Shown piece after piece: positions 9,477 through 20,575 of a stretch of 64,000 bases of DNA (its first letter is position 1; each line of letters begins with the position of its first letter). Position numbers and translations under genes: made by a program. Source of the DNA: Cherax quadricarinatus (taxonomy: Eukaryota; Arthropoda; Malacostraca; Decapoda; Parastacidae); the NCBI RefSeq assembly GCF_038502225.1, contig NC_091369.1, positions 18,392,385 through 18,456,384 of the forward strand. Direction: 5' to 3'. A model generated the notes under the pieces. The model was not told the DNA's origin. It saw only the letters and a list, made by a program, of their open reading frames with translations, and did not search any database.

Positions 9477-11571
9477 TTAACCCCTTCAGCATCGGTCCCG
9501 TAAATTTACAGCCTTGAAGCCAGTGTTGGTCTTGTAATGCAACGTCAAAATTCTAGTGGCTTCAAATTTTGTGGGAGAAAGCTGGTAGGAATACATATAA
9601 GAGAATAGATCTGCATGGTCAGTGTGCACAGTATAAAAAAAGTTCTGCATCAAGCAGTACATGAGAAAAAAAAAACTGCTACCAGGTTTTTGGTTTAACC
9701 CTTTGACTGTTGCAAGCCCATTTCTGAAATTGTCATTCCATGTCGCAAAATTTTTGGAATGAAATGATAAGAGAATCTTTTCCCAATGGTAATGACACCA
9801 AAAGTAAGAAATTTGATCGAAAACTTAGGGAATTATGTTCCCGCAAAGTTAGCGATCTCGGCAATATATATGCATTGGTGATTTCGCCAACTTTGAGCCC
9901 TATTTTCAGCCAATATCATTGTTCCAGTCGACCAAACTCATAGCTATTTCTTTAGAACTCCATTTTCTCTATCAGTTGAGTACAAGAAACCACCCATTTA
10001 CTGATTTCAACTACCCAGTAAAGTGGTGAGAACGTGAATATTTGGCCAATTTCACGGAAATTAAAAAAGATGCCAATTTCAAAATAGGGTCCAGAATAAA
10101 CAATGCAGACATTCTTGGCACTAAAATTACATACCCTCTGTTCATCAGTCACATCTCCAGGCCCTTCTTATATTATTCTTGCTTTCTATTTTGATTTTTT
10201 ATTCACACAAAAAAATAGAAGATTTGCTGTTATACAGACTACTGCATTATTATAAAAATGGTATAAATAATATCAGTGCACTAATGAAAAAAGACTCACC
10301 AGTTGACGTGTATTGGACGTGTGGTGTGATTTGCTTACTCTTGAACATTGGTAAAAATCGAACATTTCTGCTACTTTGAGCTCAATTTCAAGGTCGTTTT
10401 CATCGTGAAACTAATTAAACTCATCTCTATTTCTGTAATATGTTTTCCATTCTATCAAATGATACCAAGAAAACGAGAATACAACCATAAATACAATAAT
10501 ACACCTCAAAATCAGCATTTTAATCCAAAAATGTGGAGTTTTTCTTTTCTCTCATTATGCACTATGTGATGGAGGATTTTTTTTTATACAGTGCACAATG
10601 GTCACACAGACCCATTCTCTCATGTGGGCCTACCAGCTTTCTCCTGTTCGATTTGAAGCCGCTAGAATTATTGAATATACGTCCGAAACACTGGCTCGTA
10701 AGATTTATATATACTGCTGAAACAGTCAAAGGGTTAAAACAGCAACTTTGCGGTGTATTTTCATATGGTATTTATGTTCATATTCTTGTTTTCTTGGCCT
10801 CATTTGATTGAATGGAAGATATATTACAGAAATAGAGATGATTTTTGAATGGTTTAGAAACTAAAAGTAGCTTGAAATTGAGCTCAAAGGAGTGGAAATG
10901 TTAGATTTTTGACAATGTTCAAGAGTAAGCAAATCATGTCATGTGTCCAATACACATCAACTGGTGGGTCTAATATGCATTCACGAATGCAGTGATATTG
11001 TTTATACACTTATTATAATTACGCAGTAGTCTGAATAACAGTAAATTATCCATTTTTTGTGTGAATAAAAATTTATAAGGAAAAGTAAGCAAGGCCTGGA
11101 GACGTGACTAATGAAAAAGAGAAAATGTTATCTGAGTGGCAGTAATGTCTGCATTATTTATTTTGGCCCCAATTTTGAAACTGGCCTTTTATGAATTTTA
11201 GTGTGAAATTGGCCAAATTAGTAATTTCTGATCACATTTTTTGTGTAGATGAAATAGGTAAATGTCCAGTTTCTTCTACTCAGTTGATAGAATAAAAGGA
11301 GTTTTAGCAAAATAGCTATGATTTTGGTCATGTGGAACAAAGGAATTGGCCCAGGGTTCAAAGTGGGTGAAATTGCCGATGTGTAAATATTGCCAAGACC
11401 ACTAACTTCGCCAGAGTGTAAGTTTTCCATCAAATTTCAAACTTTTGATTTCATTACCTTTGGAAAAAGATTTCTCTATCATCTCACAAGAATTTTCTTT
11501 TTTAATTCTTCGACACTATGAGCAAGTTTGTGAGCAGGGGTCTCAACACTCACAGGGCTAAATGTCTATCA
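9477..11571. mobile_element. TTAA-bounded piggyBac-like element interrupted by another of the same family
   Basis: It starts TTAACCCCTTCAGCATCGG (9477) and ends CACAGGGCTAA (11571, a mutated GGGTTAA). Without the nested 9695-10737 element it is about 1.05 kb. Its uninterrupted relative is at 52996-54117. No coding capacity is seen. Confidence 0.72.
9695..10737. mobile_element. TTAA-bounded piggyBac-like element, nested
   Basis: Inverted tips TTAACCCTTTGACTGT and ACAGTCAAAGGGTTAA, total 1043 bp. It lies exactly at a TTAA of the surrounding element: the equivalent site at 53215-53218 is an empty TTAA (TGGATTAAAACAGCGAC) while here the TTAA is duplicated on both sides. No transposase ORF is seen, so it needs a helper enzyme. 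Confidence 0.82.
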
Positions 11572-11637
11572 ACTGTACAGGGTCAGTAGGTCTGCAATTA
11601 AATTACTGAAACAACCAAAACTCATGCTGCAACATAC

Positions 11638-11760
11638 GGATCTCCTGGGCAACATTCTCCAACTTTTCCTGCGTGCGGGAGACCAGTATAATATTCATCC
11701 CATTCTTGGCCAGTTCAGTTGCATATGCCTTCCCGATACCATCCGTGGCCCCTGTCACAA
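11638..11760 (-). CDS. Hsdl1: HSDL1-like short-chain dehydrogenase, exon 2
   Basis: Translated on the minus strand this 123 bp exon gives the SDR Rossmann segment [20 protein letters not shown], with the TGxxxGIG dinucleotide-binding motif, then [17 protein letters not shown]. It begins after an acceptor (TTACTTTACAG) and ends at a donor (GTATGT at 11637-11632). Joined to exon 1 (21549-21762) the split codon G|TT restores W-A-V-V-T-G in frame, which strongly supports a real spliced gene. The wording resembles HSDL1 more than its relative HSD17B12 (very-long-chain 3-oxoacyl-CoA reductase). Vertebrate HSDL1 is considered catalytically inactive and mitochondrial; the active-site exon is not visible, so activity cannot be judged. 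Intron 2 starts at 11637, and I found no exon 3 in 1-11637. Confidence 0.85.
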
Positions 11761-12009
11761 CTGTAAAGTAATAAGAATATGAGAAAAAAGTAGCCCATAC
11801 TTGGGAGAGGAAACTTTAAATGACAATTTGGTCTGTCCTGAATTATTATTAAGCCAGCTTTGACGTTATAATGACCTTGGACAGATCGCAGTGTTGTATA
11901 AAGTTTGCTCTACAAAATGTTAGTTATTTGTAAACTGCTCTAGACAACAAGAAGAATAATCGCTATAAAGATATTTAACAATTTTTTTCACAAAATGATT
12001 TTATACATG

Positions 12010-12068
12010 CGGCCCAGTCACAGACCAGGCCGTGGGGATGTTGACCCCCAAAACCCTCTCCAGGTATA
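12010..12068 (+). repeat. Isolated family-A LINE 3' tail
   Basis: It matches the last ~60 bp of the family-A element (GGCCCAGTCACAGACCAGG through CCCTCTCCAGGTAT). It is an extreme 5'-truncation or a relic. Confidence 0.65.
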
Positions 12069-12599
12069 AACAGTAACTGCTGCAACCACTGAAAATTAAA
12101 AAAAAAAAAAATTATAATAGTAAACAGTGAAGGTGGGACACAATACTTACCATTTTTTCCCCCAGTGTTATTGGTCCCACCCTTATGGGCCATTAGCTCT
12201 CCTGCAGTCCTCATTTTCTTGTCCTTTGACCTTATCTACTTCTACTATCACTACCATTACTACTATTCTATTGTAGGTCCGCCATCACAAATCCGGCAAT
12301 CAGTTATTCGGTTCCTTCAGTTATTCGGCACTAATTTTGGCTAGCATAATTTCAAATTTCCAGGGTCACCACACCAACCTGCTGGTACTGTTTGGTGGCA
12401 CTACTTGCTGCATAAGTCATTCCAATTTCTTTTTCTTCATTTATTGTTTTAACCTGCTTGCTTTTAGCCCTAGCCATGGTTCCAATGAATAAAAGAAATG
12501 CTTCTCATTATGTAAAGCACCTACACAGTACATTATCCATTAAAGATAAGGTGGCTTTGAAGCCACCGTCGGTTGCCATGAGCTCAGTCTCATGAAGCA

Positions 12600-12900
12600 G
12601 GAGAATGCGCTTTATTATTACGCTAATATCAACACTACAGCTTATTTGCCTATCACAACTGATCTAATATGACATAAGAAACAATATAAATAACATAAAA
12701 CATATTAAATACTCCAGAATGAATAATATTTGGCATAACACCGAGCAGTTCGACAGAGTTATGAAGAGGATATGGTAAACAAATACCATTCTCCTATCCT
12801 TGTCTTGGGGGCTTATATTAGAGAAAACGGAGTATAGCACAGGGCTAACTATGATATACACTCATACTCCGCCATAAACATGAAACAAAAAAGTTATTTT
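12600..12900. repeat. Dispersed repeat shared with 35090-35370
   Basis: Both places share TGATCTAATATGACATAA, AATACTCCAGAATGAATAAT and AACTATGATATACACTC in order. AT-rich, no ORF; class unknown. Confidence 0.65.
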
Positions 12901-13021
12901 CTCTCTATAGATTATCACACACAGCAGCATATGTGTAGAGAACCTAGGATAACCCAAAAAAGTCAACGTGGCTTATTTTTAGTACCTGGCTTGGGTTAGC
13001 CATATATGTTTTTTGGTAAAT

Positions 13022-13290
13022 ATTTGATTCCCAGCCAGGGTAGAAGCATTAGGCGTGTTTCTTTACACCTGTTGTCTATGTTTACCCATCAGTAAATGGG
13101 TACCTGGGTGTTAGTTGTCTAGTGTGGGTGTTATCCTGGGACACTGACCTAATTTTCTTGAAATACTCTGCATAACAAGTGCCTTTCTATATAGTAGTAT
13201 GTCACTGATGTCAGCTAGGCCTGTATACCTTGTACATGTATGTGTAGTAAATAAAGATATTATTATTATTACTATTATTATTATTATTTC
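13022..13290 (+). repeat. SINE type 3, 5'-truncated, with (ATT)n tail
   Basis: It carries the body ATGGGTACCTGGGTGTTAG, the 3' segment GTATGTCACTGATGTCAGC and AATAAAGATATTATTATT. It matches 52700-52990, which keeps a tRNA-like head. Confidence 0.75.
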
Positions 13291-13299
13291 CTCAGTTGT

Positions 13300-13990
13300 T
13301 TGTTGGGTTATCTTATTCAAACTTGGGCAATGTATGATGGAAAGATACTTCTTCACGTACACCAAAAATGAAAGAAATCAGACTATAAATAGCGGAGTTC
13401 ACTTCTCAGCCATTAGCGGCCGCTTAGCGGTATATTTTTGTATGGTTGTTATGGTTATATTCTCATTTTTTCAGTCTCATTTGATAGAATGAAAGATATA
13501 TTACAGAAATAGATATGATTTTGATTGCTTTCATGACGAAAAGTACCTTGAAATTGCGCTCACAGTAGCGAAAATGTTCTATTCTTTAGCGAAGCTCAAG
13601 AGTAAACAAATGACGTCATCGTCCAATACCTGTCCGCCTGCATGTCCAAATTCCAGTACGGAGTCAAGAATGGATTGACATTATTTATACAATTATTACA
13701 ATAATGCAGTAGTCTGCATAACAGTAAATCTTTTATTTTTTTGGTGAATAAAAATTCCAAATGGTAAGCAAGAGTAATATAAGAGGGACCTGTAGCCATG
13801 ACTAATCAACAGAGAAAATGTTATTTTAGTGCCAGGAATGTCTGCATTGTTTATTCTGGACCCTATTTTGAAACTGGCATCTGTTGAAATTTGTGTGAAA
13901 TCGGCCAAATTGCCAATTTCTGACCACTTTATTGGGTAGTTGAAATAAGTGAATGGGCAGTTTCTTGTACTTAGTTGACAGACTAGAAGT
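13300..13990 (-). mobile_element. Fragment of the TTAA-bounded element family
   Basis: It shares the family interior (ATTGAGCTCAAAGTAG-like block, GCAGTAGTCTGCATAACAG, GTGCCAGGAATGTCTGCAT). No TTAA ends remain. A second fragment of the family continues at 14140-14470 on the far side of a SINE. Confidence 0.7.
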
Positions 13991-14002
13991 AAATAAGTTT
14001 AT

Positions 14003-14130
14003 TCAGGTATACACAAATACAGTTACATAGATTATCATACATATCAGTGTATGTATAGAGAACCTAGGATAACCCAGAAAAGTCAGACAAAGTGACTTAT
14101 TTCCAGTACCTGGCTTGGGCTTGCCATATA
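14003..14130 (-). repeat. SINE type 2 (3' module)
   Basis: It reads, on the minus strand, the shared block GGTTATCCTAGGTTCTCTA followed by GTAACTGTATTTGTGTATAC and CTGAATAAAC. It separates two TTAA-element fragments. Related copies: 12905-13010 (partial), 15514-15643, 36029-36165. Confidence 0.7.
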
Positions 14131-14590
14131 TGATTTTTGGTAAATATTTTTTTTTCTTGGTTGTTTGTTGGGCTATCTCATTGAAACTTGGGCAATGTAT
14201 GATGGAAAGATGCTTCTTAACGTACAACAAAAATAAAAAAGACGGACGATAAATAAGGAAGTTCACTTCTCAGCCATTAGCCGCCTCTTTGCAGTATATT
14301 TTCGTTTGGTTTTTATGGTTGTATTCTTATTTTTTGGACTCATTTGATAGAATGGAAGATTTATTACATAAATAGACATGATTTTGATTGCTTTCATAAC
14401 GAAAAGTACCCTGAAATTGAGCTCAAAGTAGTGGAAATGTTCAATTTTTGCCAATGTTCAATGTACTGTGTAAGTCAAGTTGGTTAATTTTATTAAGTGT
14501 ATTCTATCCTAACCACTCTGTAATTCGGCAAACTCAGTAATCCGGCACACTACAGGTCCCAATGATGCCGGATTTGTGATGGAGGACCTG

Positions 14591-14972
14591 TACTATTATT
14601 GCCTCATTTCACTCCCCTTTCTGTCTCTTGTGCCACTACCACTACTCCTCCTACCTACTACTACCACTACTACTACCAGCATTACCTCTACCACTACTTC
14701 TCCACTTCTTTCTTTCTTCCTCTCTTTGTTTTGTCCCTGTCCTCTCATATATATACTGGCTCTCTCTCCTTCAAGTGTTAGTGTGACTAGTCAATGATCC
14801 TAGTCAGACCAAAACATCGTCATTTGTGTATTGTTCCAGTCACTATATTGTGCCTTTTCATCCTTCTTGGTGGGACACAAGCATAGCTCTGCTGCTGGAG
14901 TAACAGATATACTACAATAGATCATTGATTAAAATGCAATCTTTTAGGATGTTTACGTTATAAGACAAATGA
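14591..14972 (+). repeat. (TAC)n-rich tract and Penelope-like 3' end remnant
   Basis: A run of CTACTACTAC-type triplets spans about 14636-14705. At about 14780-14830 GATCCTAGTCAGACCAAAAC and ATCGTC resemble the stem-loop of Penelope-like ends. The remainder has no gene. Confidence 0.45.
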
Positions 14973-14976
14973 AAAT

Positions 14977-15513
14977 TTGCTGAGAGTCGAAGACCAAAAT
15001 GAATTTTTTATGAGAGAGCCACAGAATTTGGTTAAGACAAGCCTATCTGATATTATCCTGACACCAAATGACTTCGAACAGGAGATAAATGACATGCCCA
15101 TGCACTCTGCCCCAGGGCCAGACTCATGGAACTCCGTGTTCATCAAGAACTGCAAGAAGCCCCTATCACGAGCTTTTACCATCCTATGGAGAGGGAGCAT
15201 GGACACGGGGGTCGTCCCACAGTTACTAAAAACAACAGACATAGCCCCACTCCACAAAGAGGGGCAGTAAAGCAATAGCAAAGAACTACAGACCGATAGC
15301 ACTAACATCCCATATCATAAAAATCTTTGAAAGGGTCCTAAGAAGTAAGATCGCCACCTATCTAGATACCCATCAATTACACAACCCAGGGCAACATGGG
15401 TTTAGAGCAGGTCACTCCTGTCTGTCTCAACTACTGGATCACTACGACAAGGTCCTAGATGCACTAGAAGGCAAAAAGAATGCAGATGTAATATATACAG
15501 ACTTTGCAAAAGC
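14977..15513 (+). pseudogene. Family-A reverse transcriptase, N-terminal part (A2)
   Basis: It contains MPMHSAPGPDSWNSVF, VVPQLLKTTDIAPLHK and, after a frameshift near 15265, NYRPIALTSHIIKIFERV and a DFAKA stub. It is the upstream half of the RT interrupted by the SINE at 15514. Confidence 0.8.
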
Positions 15514-15643
15514 CCCAATGGAAATAAGTCACTCTGACTTTTTTGGGCTATCCTAGGTTCTCTACACATATGCTGCTATGTATGATAATTCTATGTAACT
15601 GTATTTGTGTATACCTGAATAAACTTACTTACTTACTTATTCA
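15514..15643 (+). repeat. SINE type 2 inserted in LINE A2
   Basis: It begins CCAATGGAAATAAGTCACT, continues through GGGCTATCCTAGGTTCTC and TGTATACCTGAATAAAC, and ends in ACTT repeats. Nearly identical to 36029-36165 and starts at the same base there. Confidence 0.85.
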
Positions 15644-15675
15644 ACCAGTGTGACCATGGTGTAATAGCGCACAAA

Positions 15676-16824
15676 ATGCGTGCTAAAGGAATAACAGGAA
15701 AAGTTGGTAGATGGATTTATAATTTCCTCACTAACAGAACACAAAGAGTAGTAGCCAACAGAGTAAAGTCTGAGGCGGCTACGGTGAAAAGCTCTGTTCC
15801 ACAAGGCACAGTACTCGGTCCCATCTTGTTTCTCATCCTCATATCTGACATAGACAAGGATGTCAGCCACAGCACCGTGTCTTCCTTTGCAGATGACACC
15901 CGAATCTGCATGACAGTGTCTTCCACTGCAGACACTGCAAGGCTCCAGGCGGACATCAACCAAATCTTTCAGTGGGCTGCAGAAAACAATATGAAGTTCA
16001 ACGATGAGAAATTTCAATTACTCAGATATGGTAAACATGAGGAAATTAAAACGTCATCAGAGCACAAAACAAATTCCTTCCACAAAATAGAGCGAAAAAC
16101 CAACGTCAAAGACCTGGGAGTGATCATGTCGGAGGATCTCGCTTTCAAGGACCATAACATTGTATCAATCGCATTTACTAGAAAAATGACAGGATGGATA
16201 ATGAGAACCTTCAAAACTAGGGATGCCAAGCCCATGATGACACTCTTCAGGTCGCTTGTTCTATCTAGGCTGGAATATTGCTGCACACTAACAGCACCTT
16301 TCAAGGCAGGTGAAATTGTTGACCTAGAAAATGTACAGAGAGCCTTCATGGCGCGCATAACGGAGATAAAACGCCTAAATTACTGGGAGCACTTAAATTT
16401 CCTGAACCTGTACTCCCTGGAACGCAGGCGGGAGAGATACATGATTATATACACCTGGAAAATCCTAGAAGGACTAGTACCGAACTTGCACTCGAAAATC
16501 ACTCACAACGAAAGCAAAAGACTCGGCAGACGATGCAACATCCCCCCAATGAAAAGCAGGGGTGTCACTAGCACATTAAGAGACAATACAGTAAATGTCA
16601 TTGGCCCGAGACTGTTCAACTGCCTCCCAGCATACATAAGGGGGATTACCAATAGACCCCTGGCTGTCTTCAAGCAGGCACTGGACAAACACCTAAAGCC
16701 GGTACCTAACCAGCCAGGCTGTGGCTCGTACATGGGATTGCGTGCAGCCAGCAGTAACAGACTGGTTGATCAGGCTCTGATCCACCAGGCCGCCTGGTCA
16801 CAGACGGGGCCGCGGGGGCGTTGA
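15676..16824 (+). pseudogene. Family-A reverse transcriptase, C-terminal part (A2), 382 codons open
   Basis: The open frame covers KVGRWIYNFLTNRTQR, SSVPQGTVLGPI, catalytic FADDTRI near 15893, the thumb region and the family C-terminal tail (QPGCGSYMGLRAASSN). It is uninterrupted but cut off from the first half of the RT by the SINE, so it is not a working gene. Confidence 0.85.
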
Positions 16825-16856
16825 CCCCCGGAACTCTCTCCAGGTAAACTCCAGGT

Positions 16857-17475
16857 CCAGGTAAATATCAAGAGAGACAGAATCAGGTACAAAAAGGCAA
16901 GTAGCTTATAATTTTGCTGTAAATACACATTGCTGTACCATTAACAGTCATTCACTCACCCTAGAGGTATTTACACAAGTAGTGAATATCTTAATGATTG
17001 ACAATAAAGTGTGAAAAGTACATTAAGCAAGAAAGTGAAGAGATAATCTTGTGGTACAGCTATGATCAATGTTTGTGTCTGAAGTTCACTGAGCCATCAC
17101 AGTGAACACCATTTATACAGCAGGTTAGGCTCCAGGCTACCGCCGGAAAGCGGACATCACTGTAAAGCAGAATGCCATTTTTTCCAATTAAATGCATATA
17201 AATGCCAGAAAACAAGTTTACACTAACATATATTATCAGCAGAACCAGGCATTAAAAAAACAATAAAGAGTAAAATACACACACAGTACATTCATTACTT
17301 ATCTTCAAATATTTGTAGTCTTAATGTAGGGTGAGAGGAGAGTAGGATTTATCGTAAAAAAAAAAGAAAGGCAAGTGGTATTTATTGTCAAAAAGTCAAA
17401 TGTGGTAGTTTGCCTGGCTACCACACCTAAACATAATATACAAATTTAAAGCACCCCAGAGCAATAAAATACATA
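16857..17475. other. No gene seen
   Basis: AT-rich intronic sequence. About 17110-17210 (TACCGCCGGAAAGCGGACAT region) resembles a transposon tip, but I cannot define ends. Confidence 0.5.
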
Positions 17476-17640
17476 TACAGCCTCTCCTCACTTACCGAAG
17501 GAGTTCCGTTCCTAAGACCACATTGGTAAATGAACTCATTGCTAATGGAGAAATCACCCCTTACTAACACTTCAAAAGTGTCACCACCCAAAATAAAAAC
17601 ATTCGGTTTTATGTTTGCTGAGAAATTCCTTTTATTATTA
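17476..17640. repeat. End fragment of the 322 bp TA-flanked element family
   Basis: It contains CAGCCTCTCCTCACTTA and then GTTCCTAAGACCAC, matching the inverted right end of 19712-20033. Only one tip is visible. Confidence 0.55.
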
Positions 17641-17689
17641 ACAGTAATATAACATGAAATAGAAATTGAGACATGCAAAATATGGGAAT

Positions 17690-17885
17690 CTTTATTGAAG
17701 AAACATTTCACCACACAGTGGCTTCATCAGTCCAGTACAAAGTAGAAATGGGTAGGGAGAGGAGGAGATTGAGTTAATCAGTCCCTCAGCCTGGAATCGA
17801 TGTGTTCGGTCCACCACTCTTGTAGGAAGTACAGCACAGGGCCAGAGAGGTGGCTTATATACTGCAGTCAGGTATATTGTCATTG
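17690..17885 (-). repeat. Penelope-like element 3' end
   Basis: The minus strand reads a hammerhead-like core, then CTTCAATAAAGATTCCC. The same layout (catalytic box, short stem, GAAA, then a tail) is seen in the Penelope copy at 44485-45180. Confidence 0.6.
17701..17735 (-). ncRNA. Hammerhead-ribozyme-like motif
   Basis: The minus strand has CTGATGA (17730-17724), a short hairpin (CCAC-TGT-GTGG) and GAAA (17709-17706). These are the conserved boxes of the hammerhead core flanking stem II. Hammerhead motifs are known in Penelope-like element ends. Stem II carries an extra G, and stems I and III were not modelled, so activity is unproven. Confidence 0.45.
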
Positions 17886-18239
17886 ATGTCTAAAAATGAC
17901 TACATATTATTGTTACTATTATACTGTATTATAATTATTATTGTTACAATTATTATTATTATTCTTAGTATGTATGTATTATAATTATTAATACATACGT
18001 ATTATAATTACCATTATTATTATTATTATTAATTTAGGGAACTAGAGCACAGATCCAATTCCCTAGATCAAGAGCCCATCACCACGTACATAATAATTAT
18101 TATAATAATAATACAATAATAATAATAATAATAACAGTAAGGAGAAACTTCAAAAGGCTGCCAGTAGTTGGCACCACCATCAGCAAAACATTGGTAACCA
18201 CTGCTAGTACACTTTTCACCTGTCTAGACATAGTAGTCT
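17886..18239. repeat. AT-rich microsatellites in inverted orientation
   Basis: Runs of TAT/ATT (about 17930-18030) and AAT (about 18090-18135) face each other across a short unique stretch. No gene. Confidence 0.7.
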
Positions 18240-18370
18240 ATTAGTATTAGGTTAAGTCTGCCCGAAATGCCTCGGCATGATAATGGCTTTCTTTGCTCCA
18301 ATCATATTACTATATGTAAACACACATTGTAACCTTTGCAAAGAAATAAATTTCTTATTTATTTAATTAC
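18240..18370 (+). repeat. LINE family-E 3' end fragment
   Basis: It has the conserved family tail GTCTGCCCGAAATGCCTCGG and GCAAAGAAATAAATTTCTT, as at 19500-19615. Confidence 0.75.
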
Positions 18371-18507
18371 TTAAAGAACCTCCCTTGAGGGGGAAGTTCG
18401 CATACTGAAATTTCGTTTGTATCCAGAAGCAAAAAATCGACTGAACGACAATTCATATCTTGAAAAATTCACATGGTGGGGCATTTGTAAGCCAAGGTTC
18501 CACTGTA
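18371..18507. repeat. Tigger-like tip fragment
   Basis: It ends GCCAAGGTTCCACTG before TA (18506-18507), the same tip as 57666 and (inverted) 62649. Confidence 0.5.
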
Positions 18508-19615
18508 CTGACAAAACCTATTTCATTCAGTTTGGAAACACAGCTGCAAATATTCCACTTAACGTAACACTAAACGGATCACCCATCACGAGACTCACAG
18601 GGGGTATATTCCTAGGAATCCACCGTGACAGTAGCCTCAAATTCCAGACACATATACAACAAATTTCTAAGAAAATCTCGAAGACAGTAGGCATACTATC
18701 AGAGATATGGTACTATGTTTCACAATCAGCTCTCCTTGCACTGTATCATTCACTCATCTACCCTTATCTCACATATGGAAATTGTGCATGGGGATCAACA
18801 ACATTAAATCACCCAAGACCACTAATAACCCAGCAAAAGGCTGCAGTCAGAATGATAACAAATTCCCACTCCCGACAGCATACTCTACCAATATTCAAAA
18901 GTCTAAAACTGCTCACTTATTCATGTACCTACTAATACATAGAACACTACACTCAAACATAAACCCTCCACTCAAACTTCTCACTAACCTTAACAGGACA
19001 CATGACCAGAACACAAAACACAGATCTCTTTTTGATGTACCCCGTGTCCATATTTCACTGTGTAAAATCTTGATGCACATAAAGGGTCCCAAAATTTGGA
19101 ATTCATTACCAGTAAATACTAAAGTAACCCAGTCTGAACACCAATTTAAGGCTCTTCTCAAAAGCCACCTACTCACCCTAAACTAAATACTCAATACTCA
19201 ATATTTAACTTTACCAAAACTCTCCCAATTACCTAAAAATTAAAACTTCAAATCTGGATGCCCAAAGTTCATAGATTATTAATACTACATTGTAGTATAA
19301 GTACCTACCCAAAACAATACTGCCTTACACCCAATTGTAGCATTCTCATGTAAACTACTTTCAACAACTCACAATGTTATATTCTCATAATATAATTTCA
19401 ATATTTATAATTACAGTAAAATTACGGTCTACTATAAATAAAAAAAAGAGAGATACAACTTAAACTATGATCAATTTCTTTAGTATTAAGTAGTCTGTAA
19501 GCCATTAAGTCTTCTCATAAGGCCTAGGCATGATAGTGGCTCTCTTTGCACTTAAATTCATTATTGTAATTTCATAATCTCAAAGTAATCTTGCAAAGAA
19601 ATAAATTTTGTTTGT
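18508..19615 (+). pseudogene. LINE family-E, RT C-terminus and 3' UTR
   Basis: Frames contain TKTYFIQFG, FLGIHRDSSLKFQTHIQQIS, KISKTVGILSEIWYY, LLALYHSLIYPYLTYGNCAW and RPLITQQKAAVRMITNSHS, which align with 45900-46433. One frameshift lies near 18880. The 3' end carries the family tail and GCAAAGAAATAAATTTTG. Confidence 0.85.
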
Positions 19616-19711
19616 TTACTTGTTCGTTTAGTATTTGCATTTGTATCTGACCAACATTTGTAATAACCACTACAAACCACTACTGTACATGTACAGTATT
19701 ATTATACAGTA

Positions 19712-20033
19712 CAGCCTCTCCTCACTCAGCGACGCACTCGTTTACCGACTCAGACTTATGACGGGCTCCCTGACTAGTATACATACCTAAATAATGTATA
19801 TTAGAGCCGATTTCCTCTATTCTGAGTAGTATTACAATATACAGTACACTACTGTATAAACATTTAAAAGTATATCAGAAATGTTATAAATGGTGCAAAG
19901 GTGACATTAAAACAATATCAAGGATAGTTGACACAAACCCACTACCATTATAGTATGCTCCTCATTTAGCAACAAATTCATTTACCGACTTGGTCTTAGG
20001 AATGGAACTCTATCATTAAGTGAGGAGAGGCTG
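19712..20033. mobile_element. TA-flanked 322 bp inverted-repeat element (pogo/Tigger-like MITE)
   Basis: Tips CAGCCTCTCCTCACTC and AAGTGAGGAGAGGCTG are inverted and flanked by TA on both sides. A copy of exactly the same length is at 62315-62636. CAG-starting tips with TA target sites fit pogo/Tigger. Non-coding. Confidence 0.82.
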
Positions 20034-20575
20034 TACTCTTATCTTCATTTTTATTTACAATGCAGCCTTCTTAATCTATGAACCAAGTCTGCTGATTCCA
20101 AATTTTGCCCATTAATGTTATGATCATAAAAAATAAATTTCATAATTTGGAATCTATGGACAACTGACAATAACATACAGCCCCCTCCTTTATTAATCTA
20201 CTATTATTAGGGTTCACTGTAACTTAATCAAACGTAACCTAACCTTAATGTACCTGACCTCAGCTACCATAACCTAACGTAATTCATGTTCATAAATATC
20301 TCCCCAATAAAAATCTACATAAAAAATGCTTATTCCATGTTGTATATGCATATTGGTTGGGTGTATTTTAGTAGCCATGTTCCACTGAGTAGTTGTAGCC
20401 TCACTATCACTATCATAGAAAAGCACTAGTCAAACAGTACCTGGGAGAACAGGAGGCAATTATGTTCATGGAGAAGCAGTAAACCTGTAGGAGTCATAAA
20501 ATGTCTAGGGAACAGGAGAATTACTATTCATATATCGAAAAATGTTAAACCTTTAAGGAGCCATTCAGAGCCTTG
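20034..20575. other. No gene seen
   Basis: AT-rich intronic sequence with no recognisable element or ORF. Confidence 0.6.

Larger units (their letters stand above)
12276..14590. mobile_element. TA-flanked pogo/Tigger-like element with nested insertions
   Basis: The left tip is GGTCCGCCATCACAAATCC after TA (12274-12275); the right tip is the inverse, GGATTTGTGATGGAGGACC, ending CTG before TA (14591-14592). A minus-strand frame starting MARAKSKQVKTINEEKE at about 12477 reads toward the left tip and may be a transposase remnant. Inside are a dispersed repeat (12600-12900), SINEs and TTAA-element fragments. Confidence 0.6.
14973..16856 (+). mobile_element. Family-A LINE, 5'-truncated (A2)
   Basis: It starts in the linker before the RT (LRVEDQNEFFMREPQNL) and runs to the short-repeat 3' end near 16856. 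It is interrupted at 15514-15643 by a SINE inserted in the DFAKAFD block, with a few target bases altered. Confidence 0.9.

Noticed and set aside
13199..13492. A 97-codon plus-strand ORF
   Set aside because: It spans an (ATT)n SINE tail and a TTAA-element fragment; compositional artefact.
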